Shown piece by piece: positions 20,225-33,000 of a stretch of DNA of 64,000 nt. Location: positions 1-64,000 of the forward strand of contig JAQGDQ010000457.1 of NCBI GenBank assembly GCA_030141605.1, read 5' to 3'. This DNA comes from Tubiluchus corallicola (lineage: Eukaryota > Priapulida > Priapulimorpha > Priapulimorphida > Tubiluchidae). The notes below the pieces were generated by a model. The model was given only the letters and a program-made list of their open reading frames with translations. It was not told where the DNA came from and searched no databases. Position 1 is the stretch's first letter, and every line of letters starts with the position of its first letter. The translations under genes were made by a program, and so were the position numbers.

Positions 20225-20674
20225 CCCTTTCAGACCCAAATTATTTTTTATTAAGAAAAAAATTTTTGGCTTGGTATTTTTGTTCCCAATGTATCCTGTG
20301 GGATACACAACATTCTTTGTCATGTGCAAAAAAACAAAGTCCGACTTTTTTAAAAACAAAACAAAAGCAAAAATGTGCTTCATTTTGCAACTGTTGATAA
20401 TTTTTAAGTATTTAATTGATTAAGTATTTAAGACATTTAGTATGCATGCTATGCTGATCTGTACAAAGTCGTCTCTAAAGTACTGTTTCTTGCACAGTTT
20501 TTTATGTTATGTAGATTTTCTAGTTTGCCATGTTATCACCATTTTAGTCTATTGTTATTGGCTTAAATCAAAAGAACTATTAACAGATCAAATAACTGTC
20601 AGTTTTAAAATTTTATTAATTTTAAAGGCAGAAAATATTCTCGTATCCCACGGGATACAACGGGTATGAAAGGG
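20225..20674. mobile_element. piggyBac-type MITE with TTAA target duplication
   Basis: A 450-bp element bounded by TTAA at 20221-20224 and 20675-20678. Its 13-bp terminal inverted repeats, ccctttcagaccc and the inverse of gggtatgaaaggg, match at 12 of 13 positions. Inner inverted blocks gtgggatac and gtatccca lie near each end. TTAA plus a CCCTTT start is the piggyBac signature. No transposase frame remains. Confidence 0.85.
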
Positions 20675-20679
20675 TTAAT

Positions 20680-22130
20680 GTCAATTCCTTAATTTTGCCG
20701 GTTAGATTTTCAAAAGCATTCCATTTGCAACATTTTTGTTGTTTTATTCTACCTAATATCAATATTTTTATTGATTATTTTGCGCACGTCCTTCACACTT
20801 CACATTCAAAATAACAATTAAATTTGGAAACTCACCCGAGCAAAATTATCCAGTTAGAAAAGCTCAAAAAACCGATTGATGGTCATCAACCTACTTTTAC
20901 TTGTTTTACTGCTGCCGCCTCCTGTTATAAAACGCCGGGCAAATTCAAAATTCCCACATCTGCCGTTTCATAATAGAATTTCCCTCTCTGATGTATCACG
21001 CTATAATAATCACAGCCTCTCTGCTGTTTTCATTTCACCTGCATGACTGAATCTGATTATTTACACTCTGAGTACCCCGTGCGCCTGCGCGCAAGGTTAT
21101 AGTCAGTAACTATAATATCGTCGCGCCGTCATCCCGATCCGCTGAGATTCTCTCTACCCCAATTAATTACTTTGAGTCTTGAGGTTGAACTGTGTGTTTT
21201 TAACAGTTAGCACCACCCACACCGACTGTTAGGCCAACAGTGTTATGTGACTTTGCGTAAAGAACTCTTTCCCCTTATTCTGACGTGTTTGCACAGGTAC
21301 GCAGGGTGACAGGTGGTGATGCCTCAACTGAGATAATAAGTAACGGATTCTTAGGAGTCACTGCGTAAACACAACAGTAAAACGACTCGTGTGCAAAAGT
21401 GATGCTCGACATCAGGTATTTCTAGTAAGTGTTACTTTTACCTCATTAATCAATAATTTTACGAAAAGTGAGCGTTACGCTACGATGTCTTCATCGACAC
21501 TGTTGCGCGTTTCCGATATTTCACGAATTGTTTTTACTATCGTTAAAACCCAAATTTTTGGCAATGAAAAGTGATTTTGTAACTAATTAGTGAGTAATTA
21601 ACCGAGGCGTGAAAACATCCATCAAACAATCAATTAGTTACTTAATCAGTTAGTTTATTAATGAGTTAATCACCGATTAATCTGCAGCTTAATCAGCACT
21701 TTATAAACTTAATACACCTTAAACATAAATGGCATATCTCTTTAAACTTAAAAAATATAACCAGGTTCGAAAAGTATTGATATAATAGATAAAATGGTCT
21801 TATTATTAAATTTTTTTAGTCATTTTCGGTCGATAATCATATTAAAAATAGCATTAATAATATACAGTTATTTGTTATTCATTTAGTTTAAAACCATTAT
21901 GACCTTACAATTACACGCAACCTTGCTTCTTTTAGTGTCATTATTGCATAGTCAAATTAAGTTGTTAGCTATTTTGCTTTTAATTAGTTAGTTTTGCCCA
22001 TAGAACTCTGATTTACTAATTTTGTTTTCACTTTGTTTTGCGTAAATTTGCATAATTTTATTTACCATAATTGTTTGCTATTAATTTAATTTTGATCTGT
22101 TTTCCTATTCAAATCTTTATTTTGTTCTAA
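20680..22130. other. Intergenic DNA, nothing recognised
   Basis: No gene, RNA or dispersed repeat supported. A short GC-richer stretch lies at 21070-21140 (gcgcctgcgcgc). The 61-codon frame at 21389-21574 is not convincing. Confidence 0.5.
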
Positions 22131-22139
22131 CAATATTTG

Positions 22140-22300
22140 CTCGCCATGTTGAAATTAGTAGAGTCACTATTTAGGGATGGCAGACTAGATGACCTTTTGG
22201 TCTTTCACCATCCCGCCCTTCTTTAATCTTTGTAAATCATTTTTATATACCATCTTTGATTGTTATTTTGAAGACAATAAATAAATAATTATTATTTAAT
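22140..22300 (+). mobile_element. LINE-like 3' end
   Basis: The string ggatggcagactagatgacc can pair with ggtctttcaccatcc downstream. It is followed by gacaataaataaataatt and an ATT tail. The order actagatgacc, tggtctttc, AATAAA, ATT repeat is shared with the - strand of 34097-34240. It is best read as the 3' UTR of a truncated LINE. Confidence 0.55.
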
Positions 22301-22544
22301 CTATTGTAATCGATTAACTATGAACAGGATCAGCAGGTGGGCCTGATCATGCCTGACAAACGTCTGGCCCTTTTTGCAACATTTTGGACATTCTGGCTAG
22401 TTTATAATTAACAGCGATGAGTAATCGCACAAAACGAATTCGCCATCTATTAACGAGAATCAGAAGTATGTAAGAGCACGTTACGTTAGTTTAGCAATGT
22501 ACTCAAAATGTAAACGCATATAGACCGTTAAATAATAAAGGATT

Positions 22545-22550
22545 TTTATT
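22545..22550 (-). terminator. Poly(A) signal of the DUF4419 gene
   Basis: AATAAA on -, about 95 bp after the stop codon. Confidence 0.6.
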
Positions 22551-22645
22551 ATTCAAAGAAGCGTTGGAACCCACTTCTCGTTATGCGAGGGCACTTTTAG
22601 AAATGATCAAATTGAACAACAACCAGGTTCTTTATAAAAAAAAAC

Positions 22646-23980
22646 TTAAAACAAGTTACAAGGTAATTTATCGGCCGGAGCCTTCGACTGTTTTGACTGT
22701 GAACAAAGATCACTTTCTACTTCCGGCTTTGAATGAGGATGGCTTTCTTGTCTGTACGCTACTGCCCAACCCTGATGAACATGTAGAGAACCAAGAGGTG
22801 CTGCAGAACCCTCCTCCATCACTTGCTCAGTGATACAGCAAGGTCCACCTATGAAGTTCATCTCCAACGTTTGTTCATAATAATTCCAAGTGAAGGGAGC
22901 TTGCGAAAGCCCCAATGAGAAATCGCCCACTTCTAATTTCTTAAAATGATTATTTATGTACTCGTCCTGCCACATGGAGGGTGTGTCATTTGGTTCATAA
23001 TAGTGTGGTTTGCCTTTTTCCACGTGCCGCTCCAATTTAGGGTATGAAGAAATGTGAGCAAACGGGTTTCTTTCTCCTTTTTTTATGTAAGGAAAGAAGA
23101 CATTTATCCACCCTGTGACATAACTGGCCGCACCCGATCCAAATTCTCTGTTAAATTTGAAAATTCGAGCCATCCAGTCTTCCAATGAAGGATCTCCTGG
23201 ATTCCGGTAACACTGAACGAGCTTCTCAAGAACTGATATTAAACCACTTCTCCACCACTCCAAGTTGGTACCACTAGGCATATCTTGAAACATGTTTAGT
23301 AAATTTTCTGCAGCTTCTTTTAATTTCACCCAATCATTCAACTCCCCTAATAATGTTACACTTGGTATTCCGCATAATGTACACAGTTTGTAGCTAAAAT
23401 ATGACTGGACAACGTCCATCAAAGTAATGCAAGAAATGTCGTATATTGTCTCAGTCGTTGTGCTGAATCGTTCACGTATAACCGGCTTTGCACTCTCCTT
23501 TAAATTTGCTTCTATAAGTTCCCTGAATGCTCGAAATACACCTGGCCAGTTGTTGTTTTGACCCGCCACAAAGTCATCTCTTCTGACACTTAATGTCATC
23601 TTTCCTTCATGTTTGACAAATACTTCGCGCAGTTCCTCGGAGTGCTTATTTACATGTGCGGCCACAGCATTTCGAATGTAGTGCCATAACAGGTCTGGTG
23701 TGAGGGTGATGGGTCGATGTCCACTGAAACCAACGAAGCACATTTTTATAAGGGGATTTCTAACAATCGCATATCCATCTTCGGGTATCGGATTAAATGC
23801 ATCGCAGTCATAATCCACATGCATCTGTTCAATATTTCTGTGCTTTGGCCTAAAATCATCGTACGTATCACCTTCCGCGGGAAAGAGAAGACGGTTGAAC
23901 GCTTGGGTGTCTTTCTCGCGTTCGATAAACTTCTCCGGAGATACTGGCGATGCCTTTATCGTGACTCCTTTATGCATCAT
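22646..23980 (-). CDS. DUF4419-family protein, intronless
   Basis: A 444-codon uninterrupted frame. It matches the DUF4419 family by ordered blocks: TPDLLWHYIRNAVAAHVNKH (94-113), HEGKMTLSVRRDDF (124-137), FSTTTETIYDISCITLMDVV (172-191), QSYFSYKLCTLCGIPSVTLL (192-211), NDWVKL (215-220) and FGSGAASYVTGWINVFFPY (280-298). The family is scattered through animals, fungi, plants and slime moulds; no biochemical activity is established. There is no signal peptide or membrane segment, so it is probably cytosolic or nuclear. The last 30 residues are polar and Ser/Lys-rich. The frame starts MMHKG; either Met could be used. The family's length and blocks are complete, and nothing suggests decay. Confidence 0.88.
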   Translation of the reverse strand: MMHKGVTIKASPVSPEKFIEREKDTQAFNRLLFPAEGDTYDDFRPKHRNIEQMHVDYDCDAFNPIPEDGYAIVRNPLIKMCFVGFSGHRPITLTPDLLWHYIRNAVAAHVNKHSEELREVFVKHEGKMTLSVRRDDFVAGQNNNWPGVFRAFRELIEANLKESAKPVIRERFSTTTETIYDISCITLMDVVQSYFSYKLCTLCGIPSVTLLGELNDWVKLKEAAENLLNMFQDMPSGTNLEWWRSGLISVLEKLVQCYRNPGDPSLEDWMARIFKFNREFGSGAASYVTGWINVFFPYIKKGERNPFAHISSYPKLERHVEKGKPHYYEPNDTPSMWQDEYINNHFKKLEVGDFSLGLSQAPFTWNYYEQTLEMNFIGGPCCITEQVMEEGSAAPLGSLHVHQGWAVAYRQESHPHSKPEVESDLCSQSKQSKAPADKLPCNLF

Positions 23981-23999
23981 TGATGTCTTCAGCTTTTTA

Positions 24000-25530
24000 G
24001 AGGATCAAGACGAATTAAAATTATATTTGTCTAAAGTGCAAGAAACTACGAAACACTAAAAAACTCAAAATATTGTCTTGAATATCAGGTTATGTAACTA
24101 ATGCGAATAAAACAAGAAGTGATCATTGAAATGACTCAATGGCACCACTATGCAATACTACAAGTTCGTAAGCGTATTCGCGCTACGCTTATATAGCTAG
24201 GCTAGCTTTAGCCACGTGCCGAGGGCAATAACTATTTGTGTTGCGCTCTGCGAAGTGACGTGGCATCCACCATATGACCATTGCGCTATTTATAGAAACG
24301 ACTCAACCGGATCTTCATTGACAGTGCATGCATGAAGTGCATATCAAATGTAACTATATCGATATACAAAGCTAATTTATAATTAATGAGCTTCTAAGTG
24401 AACCGCATTTACTGAGAGTGGCATGCACCGCACACCGCGCTAGAGACCGTTCATCTTTCCAGTTTTAAATGTTCTGTAAACGCCCAAACTTTTGAAACAA
24501 ACACGTTGGCCAGACAGAGTTGTTATTGTTTCATAACTAAGTTTTATCTCTAAAACCTCCCAAGCCTGATCGTGCTGTAGACTGAGAAATATTTTTTTTA
24601 TTAAGTTGAAAGAAAAGCAATGCTTTTGCTTCTACATAAATTCTGTGACCATGTAGCCTGCCAGTATAACCCTTTGTCACAATGTCTTGTAAGCTTGAAA
24701 AGTTGCTAATAAGCATTAAAATAACATTTAATTCAATGTTTTTCAAAAATTTCTTGTCGCTCCAATATGCATGGTAACGAATACAAAATGTAGACGTTTC
24801 TATAATAACTTCACAGAGCAAAGTTAAATAGGCAACGACCAGAACAACAGGAAGAGAGAGAGAAAGAGAGAGAGAGAGCGAGAGAAAGAGAGAGAGAGAG
24901 GAGAGAAAGAATAAAAGAGCGAGGGAATGAAAATAATACAGAAAAAATACGTCATTGACCGAAATGAGCCTGTAAGTGTAGCGAGTAGCGATATAAAAGT
25001 TAAGAAGATCAAAGCTCGTCGGGTCAAGGGTCATAGCTCAGCTTATACAGCAGCTAGAATTTTCCAGAAGACTAGAATATAGTGGAACGATACTTTGTCA
25101 CAGGAAAACTTTCCATGACAACGGTATATAGTGCTTTACACGACGTATCCTGGCAGTAGGGCAGAAGAAAACGAAATAAGCAAGTAACCCAATGCTTCTC
25201 ATTCCTAATTTATTCTCCTGACTATAAGGTATGACGTGCATCGTATAGCTTTCTCGTTTTTAACAAACTAGTGACTTTATAGGGACTGTCTGCCAGAGCT
25301 ACTGTTAAAGTTATACAAGCGTTAACATGTTGGACCGTAAGAGGTGATGGTTTCATATGCGTTGCTCACAAAGTTTTTGACTTATAATAATTGTTCCATT
25401 GTTTCATAAGAAAATTCATCTTCCTTCTGGCCCATGCACGGCTTTTGCAACTACCAATTCAACTTTATTACAGCCTGCACTGCCAAATGAAGTGCAGTAA
25501 ATAATAATACAATATATAATACAATGTATA
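24000..25530. other. Upstream DNA of the DUF4419 gene, with a GA microsatellite
   Basis: Probably includes the DUF4419 promoter (a cttatatagc tract lies near 24188) but no site can be assigned. A (GA)n run occupies about 24852-24910. The 165-codon - frame over that run is a low-complexity shadow. I see no other gene. Confidence 0.5.
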
Positions 25531-25540
25531 TATGATTCCA

Positions 25541-25700
25541 GGCTGCAGCTCCGACAACGGCACCATTATATGTATATGTATCTGTATACATACATGCATA
25601 CGTATATGCATACGTATACCTACATATGTATGTATATGTGATTCGAGGCTACAGCTCCGACAATGGCACCATTTTCAGTGACCTATAAATCAAACGAAAT
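25541..25700 (+). repeat. GAGGCTACAGCTCCGACG-family repeat, two short copies
   Basis: gattccaggctgcagctccgac at 25537 and gattcgaggctacagctccg at 25640 lie 100 bp apart, each preceded by a tatgtata-type microsatellite. The second continues with gcaccattttcagtgacc and atcaaacgaaatgtc. Both are truncated. Confidence 0.65.
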
Positions 25701-25719
25701 GTCGCAATCTAGTGGCTAT

Positions 25720-27450
25720 AATAATTTACAAAACTAATACAGTGCACTTTCCGGGCAGTTACTTTTTTATTTATTTAAAATGTAAGTTCATCTCGCCCAA
25801 TCCCTACTTTTTAGTAGCCCTACGTTATTACAGTAGTTATTACTACTTGAATGCTATATCGAAGTTGATACTCGGATGATTGACTTGTCTTATACCTTGG
25901 AGGTTATGCTCTAAAAAGTCTTAGTCGTATAGCACACATGCAGTGTTACTTAACAAACAAACCAGGACAGACCTGGCACATTTTGGACAGTACAATTTAA
26001 TATCGTTATACGCTATTACAAATCACAATTCTAAAAGAAATCTAAACTAATTGTAATAAGTTTGTTGGGCGTTATCCTTCATAAAGCAAGTAATATTTTA
26101 AAGGCGTTTTAAGTCAATCAATAATTATTAAATGATTATAATTACATAGAGGGCCAGCAGGCTGAGTACAGGTTGCCAAGTAATCCGTAGAACATTTCTG
26201 AGGAAGAGTGTTATGAGTCTTATGACTATGAGTTGGATGCGTCAGTCGTAAGTAAAGACGAAATCATCTGCTGTTGACGGAAAATATTATCACTTAGTTT
26301 GGACTGGAGGGTAATGGTAAAATAAAAAAAGCCTTTGGTAAAATTAAAGGAAGGCAGTGTTTTACTGTTGTGTAAATGTAATGAAGTGTACTATCCGGTA
26401 ATATGAAATGTCTGGTATGCTAATTTGTTTGTTTTGAAATGTGGTTCTGTTCTTAGGTTCTACCTCGTTACTGTTACTAATTTAATTGTTCATTGTCTAT
26501 CTAAATACAGTAATGCCAGGATGAGCCGGCATTAAGCCAAAGTCTAAGAGATGACACTATTTGCCATGTCATATCAGTGCGGGAAAAACTTAGCCCAATT
26601 GTCGTATCAAACATATTTCACTGCATACTAGTAATATCAAGTAAACTGATGTAAAATTAAGCATAACAGAGATGATAAGGATTTAAATTGTTTTATTTCG
26701 TATACGTGGGAAAAACATAGAATACAACAAAATTCAAAATTTAAAACTGCCAAAGTGTGAGGGTAACATATGATCATTATGCCAAATATGAGAAAGAAGT
26801 TGTTATTGTATTATAAATATAAATTGAGACCGCTTGCTCACAAAGCCTAAGAGACTTAACCATAAGATGGTCTCTCTTCAATCAGCGAAATTGAGACAAT
26901 GTCGATGCTTCAATGGTTTCATTATTAAGTGAATTCCATGGGCCCACAACATGGTAAGAGAAGAAGTGGGCTTAAAACCATTTGTACCAGCCAACATTTG
27001 TCTTTGTGTGCTAAAAATGTATTAGGCTTCCTAACTTTATTTTTGAGTATGCAATTCTAGAGAATTGTAGTAAAATTTTTTCAAAGATGCATTTTTAAAT
27101 GCTTGGTTTGCGGATCATTTGTGGTGTTGGATTTTTTATTGCAGTCCAATAGCCTGTAGGATGTTTATTAAAAATGTGGTAGAGGCAAGATTTCTAAAGG
27201 TTCGCGAAAACAAATATGCAGATATTTAAGTAATTTTAACCGGACTGGTTGTATGAACTAAATTGAAAATTTTCAAAGTGTATTGCTTGTAGCCTAGGCA
27301 GACCCTAATTGTGCGGTTAATTTGATTATCCAACTAAATTCCCACTTTAATGTTCTATAACTACCAGACCGTCCCTCACTATTGGCATTAAGCATACATG
27401 CATGACACAGCTATTCCCCCAGCCTAAAGTTATATTTACTAATATCATGC
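25720..27450. other. Intergenic DNA upstream of MDC1
   Basis: No gene or repeat copy I can support. A possible acceptor, tgctttaacag at 27450-27460, lies 25 bp before the MDC1 start codon, so an untranslated first exon may lie in this stretch. Confidence 0.45.
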
Positions 27451-27485
27451 TTTAACAGGGAACAGTTTAATTAAATCTGTTTAAA

Positions 27486-30003
27486 ATGGATATCGATGCT
27501 ACGCAAGTTCTCTCTGATAATGTAATAGAAGAAGACGAAGAAGGGGCAGGGAACAATGTTACTGAAGGATCTGTGGTGAGTTAAGGTTTATAATAATTTT
27601 TTCTTGATGTTTGTGGATTTTTCGGTTAGACATGTATTCACATGTTCCAAGCTGCTGCATTAGGGTCTAGATAGTAAAATTAGAACATTTCTAACTGCAT
27701 ACGTATGCTTGCTCATGTGTTTGCATAACTTTGTTACTGATGTAATTTACTGTATTACCTTGATTGTAGTGCGAATACAGTGTTCCTTCACTTATCGCGG
27801 GTGTTCCGTTCCAGGCCCACCCACAATAAGTGAATTTCCGCGAAGCAGGGATGCTATACTTATTTAATACTTGCACGTTTGGGTGGCATTGTAGGGCTTG
27901 AATAAATTCAGTCTCTAACGGAAATTTCACAAATAGTGTACAAGAAAACAAATTGCACGGTAACTGAGCCAATCAGCGACCGGGATACAGAGCAGCATTC
28001 TCTGGTTGGTCGCTTTCCATCAATCAACCAATCGTGTGTTGCGCACAATCTCACGTTGGCAAGTAGCATCTCAAGTGGGCGCAAGTACTACATTTCGTTT
28101 TTCGTATGTATTCATCTGCCGAATGAATACACTATTTACTGTAAATGGTAATTTTTGATGATTTATAATATTCTTTGAACACCCGCGAAACAGTGAGTCC
28201 GCGATAAACGAACCGCGAAGTGGCGAGGGAACACTGTATCACCTTTTGAGTTTTGACCTATAGTCTACCATTCTATTATGTCACCTATAATAATTATCAA
28301 AATGTTTCCTATAAGTTACCTATCTTAACTTGGAAGTTTAAGTAAAGCATCCCACAAGTGCAAGCAGTGCTTTCATAACAATTGGATGCAATTTTCTAAC
28401 TCCGGGATTCGCAGCAGGAATCTTCCTTGTGCATTTTGCATATGTTTGCAATAATGTGGCAGTGAAACGCAACAATTCAGCAAGTTCACAATGTTATGTT
28501 TCGAGTTCATTGCTGAGCTAATGACTTCAAGAGACCTCACTGACATGTCTGTGTCTTCCAGTTGCCCATAATTCTGCTAATCCAATACTTAACATGTTTG
28601 CAAAAAGCAGGTGCTTTTGTCTATCTAAGTATATATGAGCACAAGCTTACAGTGATGAAAAACTAATGAAATTAGGCTTTTGAGGGAATAATTCTTAAGA
28701 GGAAAAGTCAAGTGTCCAACAGCCTTTAGTGTATTTTATTGTTCATTTAAAAATATTGACATTAGTATGCTGTACATATCCATAAAATATCTTATTTAAA
28801 AATACAAAACAAGTTTATATAGCCTAGTCAGTTTTACCTCCTGTTAAACTAGTTGAGCCGTAGACATATTTTTATAACTATGATGTGTGTGGCCAGCAAG
28901 GAAAACAAATGATGCAAAATTAAATAGAAGAGTCGAATAAGTACTGAGGGTCAGTTTTATTCGTTCCCGAAACTGCACATAAATAAATTGTTTGATTTGT
29001 TTCTCATAATTTTGTCGGAGCTTCATGATTTTCAAGTTTTTATATGGATTTAAGTTGTTCTGGTAATTCGTTGATAATTTAAGAGCACATTACTTATGAC
29101 TCTTTTAGGTAGCACAACTTCATGTTTTACAACATAAGTCATGTGATGAAATGATACTTGATCTACATGAAGGTAAATACAACTATTTTCTTTTAACCTG
29201 ATAAAATCTGCATAGTCATTAGGGGTGAGCATCGAACGTTTGAGTTCGAACGAGTTTTTTTAGTTCGAACTCGATTCGAATCCAAAACTATAGATTCGAA
29301 TAATTCAGAACTTCAGTCACATAATTGAAACATCATGCAATTAGCATAATTTAGCTGTGATTTCTGCGAACAATTTTAAAGAAATTGCTAGTCGTTTTGT
29401 TGCAGAACAAAATCTAGTGATACACATGATTTTTGTAAGACTAATTTTTACTGGTGGTTCGAAAACTTGTTCGAAAATCGTCCAATCTCAATTAGAATTC
29501 GGTTCGAATTCGAAACACTGAAGTTCGGTTCGATTCGAATTCGAAAGTCAAAAATTCGGTTCGATTCGAATTCGCTTTCTGGTAGAGAATGCTCACCCCT
29601 AATAGTCATACATACTATATAAATTGACATGTAAATTAAATATCCCAATTTGGCGAGTGTGTTCAGTATCAGTATTTTTGTTAAATGTTTGAATTTCATT
29701 TAAACAGGCGAATACGTTCATAGTTGGTTTCACCTAGACTAAAATAAGTATATCTTTCTATATTCTTGTATATTTGGGGGAAATGTAAACTTTCTGAAGT
29801 AGCTGGTATTGTGGAAAATCTTTGTAAGTCAGTGTAACATATCTGCATATGTTGTTGCAAATTACGCTTTTGAGGGAATAATTCTTAAGAGGAAAAGTCA
29901 AGTGTCCAACAGCCTTTAGTGCATTTTAATATTCACTTAAAAATATTGAGATTACTGTGCTATACACATCCTAGTATATATATTATACTATACACATATA
30001 GTA

Positions 30004-30041
<38 letters not shown>

Positions 30042-33000
30042 GTGCTGTAACAGAACAGATAGATGTAATGCCTGATTGAGAATTTCAGTAACTCATTACA
30101 CTTAAGCGAGGAAACTAGTGAAAACTTTAAGAATTTTCATTGCTTTATTTAATTTAGGGAAAAACATCATCGGGCGAACAGCTGATCGGTGCGACGTGCC
30201 AATACCGGTCAAGTCTCTGTCCAAACAGCATGCTTACATAGAAATCCATGGCGATTCGGCATGGGTATTGGACATGGGTAGTAGAAATAGAAGCAAGAAG
30301 GGCAAGGTATGTAATTAAGTCAAAGTGGGTGAGTACATCCATCTGTTTCTCAGCAGTAGAGGTAGATTTTTAGATACAAGTGGTATGACTTCGAATAACA
30401 TGATTATGCTAATTTTTTACGACGTAAAAACTGTAAACTAGTCAGGTAGTTAGTTAGTTTATAATTTAGAGTTACGGCCTAGTGAAAATTTTACTCTTCA
30501 TTCTTCAAGCTTTGTGTATAAGTAAAATGTAAATTTAAAATTGAATAAATACTATTAGTTGCAACATAATATCAAAGTGTGCCTCCATATACATATTTCA
30601 CATATATATATATTCTCCCTTCAGCTATACGGATCATAAATTCTGTATTTTGTGCTTTGGCATGTATCTATAGCCAAAATACAGCATGTACAGTCAGTAT
30701 GAATAAACATGTGCCAAAAATATAAATATAAGTTGTTGTTGGCATCCTTCTGTCTCGGAAGACAATGGAATGTACGCCAAGAGAGTCCGATCCTTGAGCT
30801 CTCCAGGGCTCACACCTGGGCAAGGTGTATGGAGATCCTGAGTTGCTCAGACAACAGGAACCCCCTCTCTTCCTCGCTGGTGTAGGCCAAAGGAAAGCAG
30901 AGCGATACGTTTGGCACCAGATTGACTGCAGGAGCAGCCGGAGTCAGTGAGCATGCTGCACTGGTCCGCCTTCGGGGCTCCACTCCTGATTTGGAAGGTT
31001 TACTCCTCTACACATGGCCGTTGGGTCACTTGACCTCCTCCGCCCTCTAGCCGTTGGCTGCTTGTACAGCTCCTTCGCCTAGTGTCGAGATACAGTGTGG
31101 GCATCCCGCAAGCCTACAGCCACTAGTATTCCTAGGCGGTCACCCAGCCAAGTACTAACCAGGCTCTACGTTGCTTAACTTCGGTGATCAGACGAGAACT
31201 GGTGTTTTCAACATGATATGGCCGTTAAATAAAAGTTATTAATTAAAAATTGTGGGTTGTTGTATTTGCAAAAGGTGAGTATTGTCTGTATTACAAGAGA
31301 TGTATGGGTTGATTTCAGCATCATATTGAGCCAAATGTGAAGTACGGCATTGATGACGGAGACATTCTGACATTCGCTGATGTGCATTGCCAGTTTAACC
31401 TTCTACATGCAAAGGTTTGTTAGTTTATGGATTAATAAATTACAAGTTAAAGTTGTTTTGTTTTTGCTGAATCTGCCTATTAATCCCCTTTGAACTGCTA
31501 TAAATTTTGTTGAACATATTTGTTAAAGCAATACTGAGCATCAAATTTTTGGTTTTTATAAAATTTCTCAAAAAAAAAAATCAAAGGGCTAGGGAGCTTT
31601 ACTTCTAAACACTGTATCTTAATGATCTTCTAAACAATTCTTCAATGGTCAACCACGCACTTACTATTCGAAATTGATAATGCTCAGTCTTTTGGAAGCC
31701 TATATGAGTTGCACGACTAGTACTATCCCTGACTCGATTTTAGCTGTGTTAAATAAAATGTTGACGGTTTTTTTTTTGCATAAAAAATATTCATATTTGC
31801 GTCCATTTTAAAATCTCAGTGCTTCTCTTTCAGGAGGAAGCTGAAAAAGTGGCAGAGGATGTTTCGGAGGCGGGTTCAGAATCTATGATTGCGGCAACTC
31901 AACCAGGAGCAGCTGGTGACATGGAAGCAATAGAGAAGCAGACTGTGATGTCTGATGGTGTTGATTCAGAACCTAGTTCTGACTTATTGCAGCAGCCTAC
32001 ACAGGTATGTTGCTTTGTTCACGGTTTCTAGCAGGATAAAATTTAAAATATTCTTGTCATTGAATTAAGATTACTGTTGTTATAAAAGACAAATATTATT
32101 GTATATTTGTGGTTGTTGGAGATGTGAAAATGGAAAGAAAGTAAAGAACTTTTAGGACGTGGTTTCTCGCATTACTTCCTATTGTTTTTAGAAAACTGTT
32201 AACAGAAATATGGTTATGTGCCGTCTAAAAGATTGACAGTTTTTGTTAGAACTTAGTTCAGTTTCTAATAGGGTACATTTGGATAAAACGGAGCACTTAA
32301 CTTTTTGTGTGACACTATAACTCGGTCAGACTTAGATTGATGTCAAAGATTGGAAGTTTTGCTTAGAACAACTTTGTCTTTTAGCATTCCAATTGCCTGA
32401 TTGTCTCTGTAAAGTGTGCTAATAACAACGCCACTGTCATTAGTCTAACATGGAAATGAATTTTACAACTTAATGCTAGAAAGACCAAGCCCCTCATTTG
32501 ACAGGTCTAACTATAGCAGGGGTGTGCAAATTTTCTGACTAGCCGGGCCATTAAACTTTCCCGCAATTCCTGCGGATCAAGGAGCCAAGTACAGAAAGGC
32601 CTAATAACGATTTTTTCACATCCGACCTGCGTACATCACTACTACTACACTCAAGAAACTATTTTAGAAGTTATTAAAATTTATATTACAAACCATATAT
32701 TTCTACTTTCAGGACAGATAGACATGGTAATTTCATTGCAATGCATATTAGTAATGTTTATCACACAGTCTGTGTAGTACAGTGTTATTAAGCTACAACC
32801 ATCTTGTAAGGGTTAATGGCATCCGATCTAGTAGAAAAAACTACCCGCACTATCTTTGGGATTGTGGCACGGACTTCAGCTGGATACACTCAATATCGCC
32901 CGGGCCGCACTTTCATTAGGTTGCCAAATCTCTTCGCGGGCCGCACAAACTCTCTCGGCGGGCCGCAATTTGCACACCCCTGAACTATAGTGTCTACATA

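Noticed and set aside
24537-25034. 165-codon frame on - upstream of the DUF4419 gene
   Set aside because: Its centre is a Ser-Leu run from a GA microsatellite and the rest has no recognisable homology.
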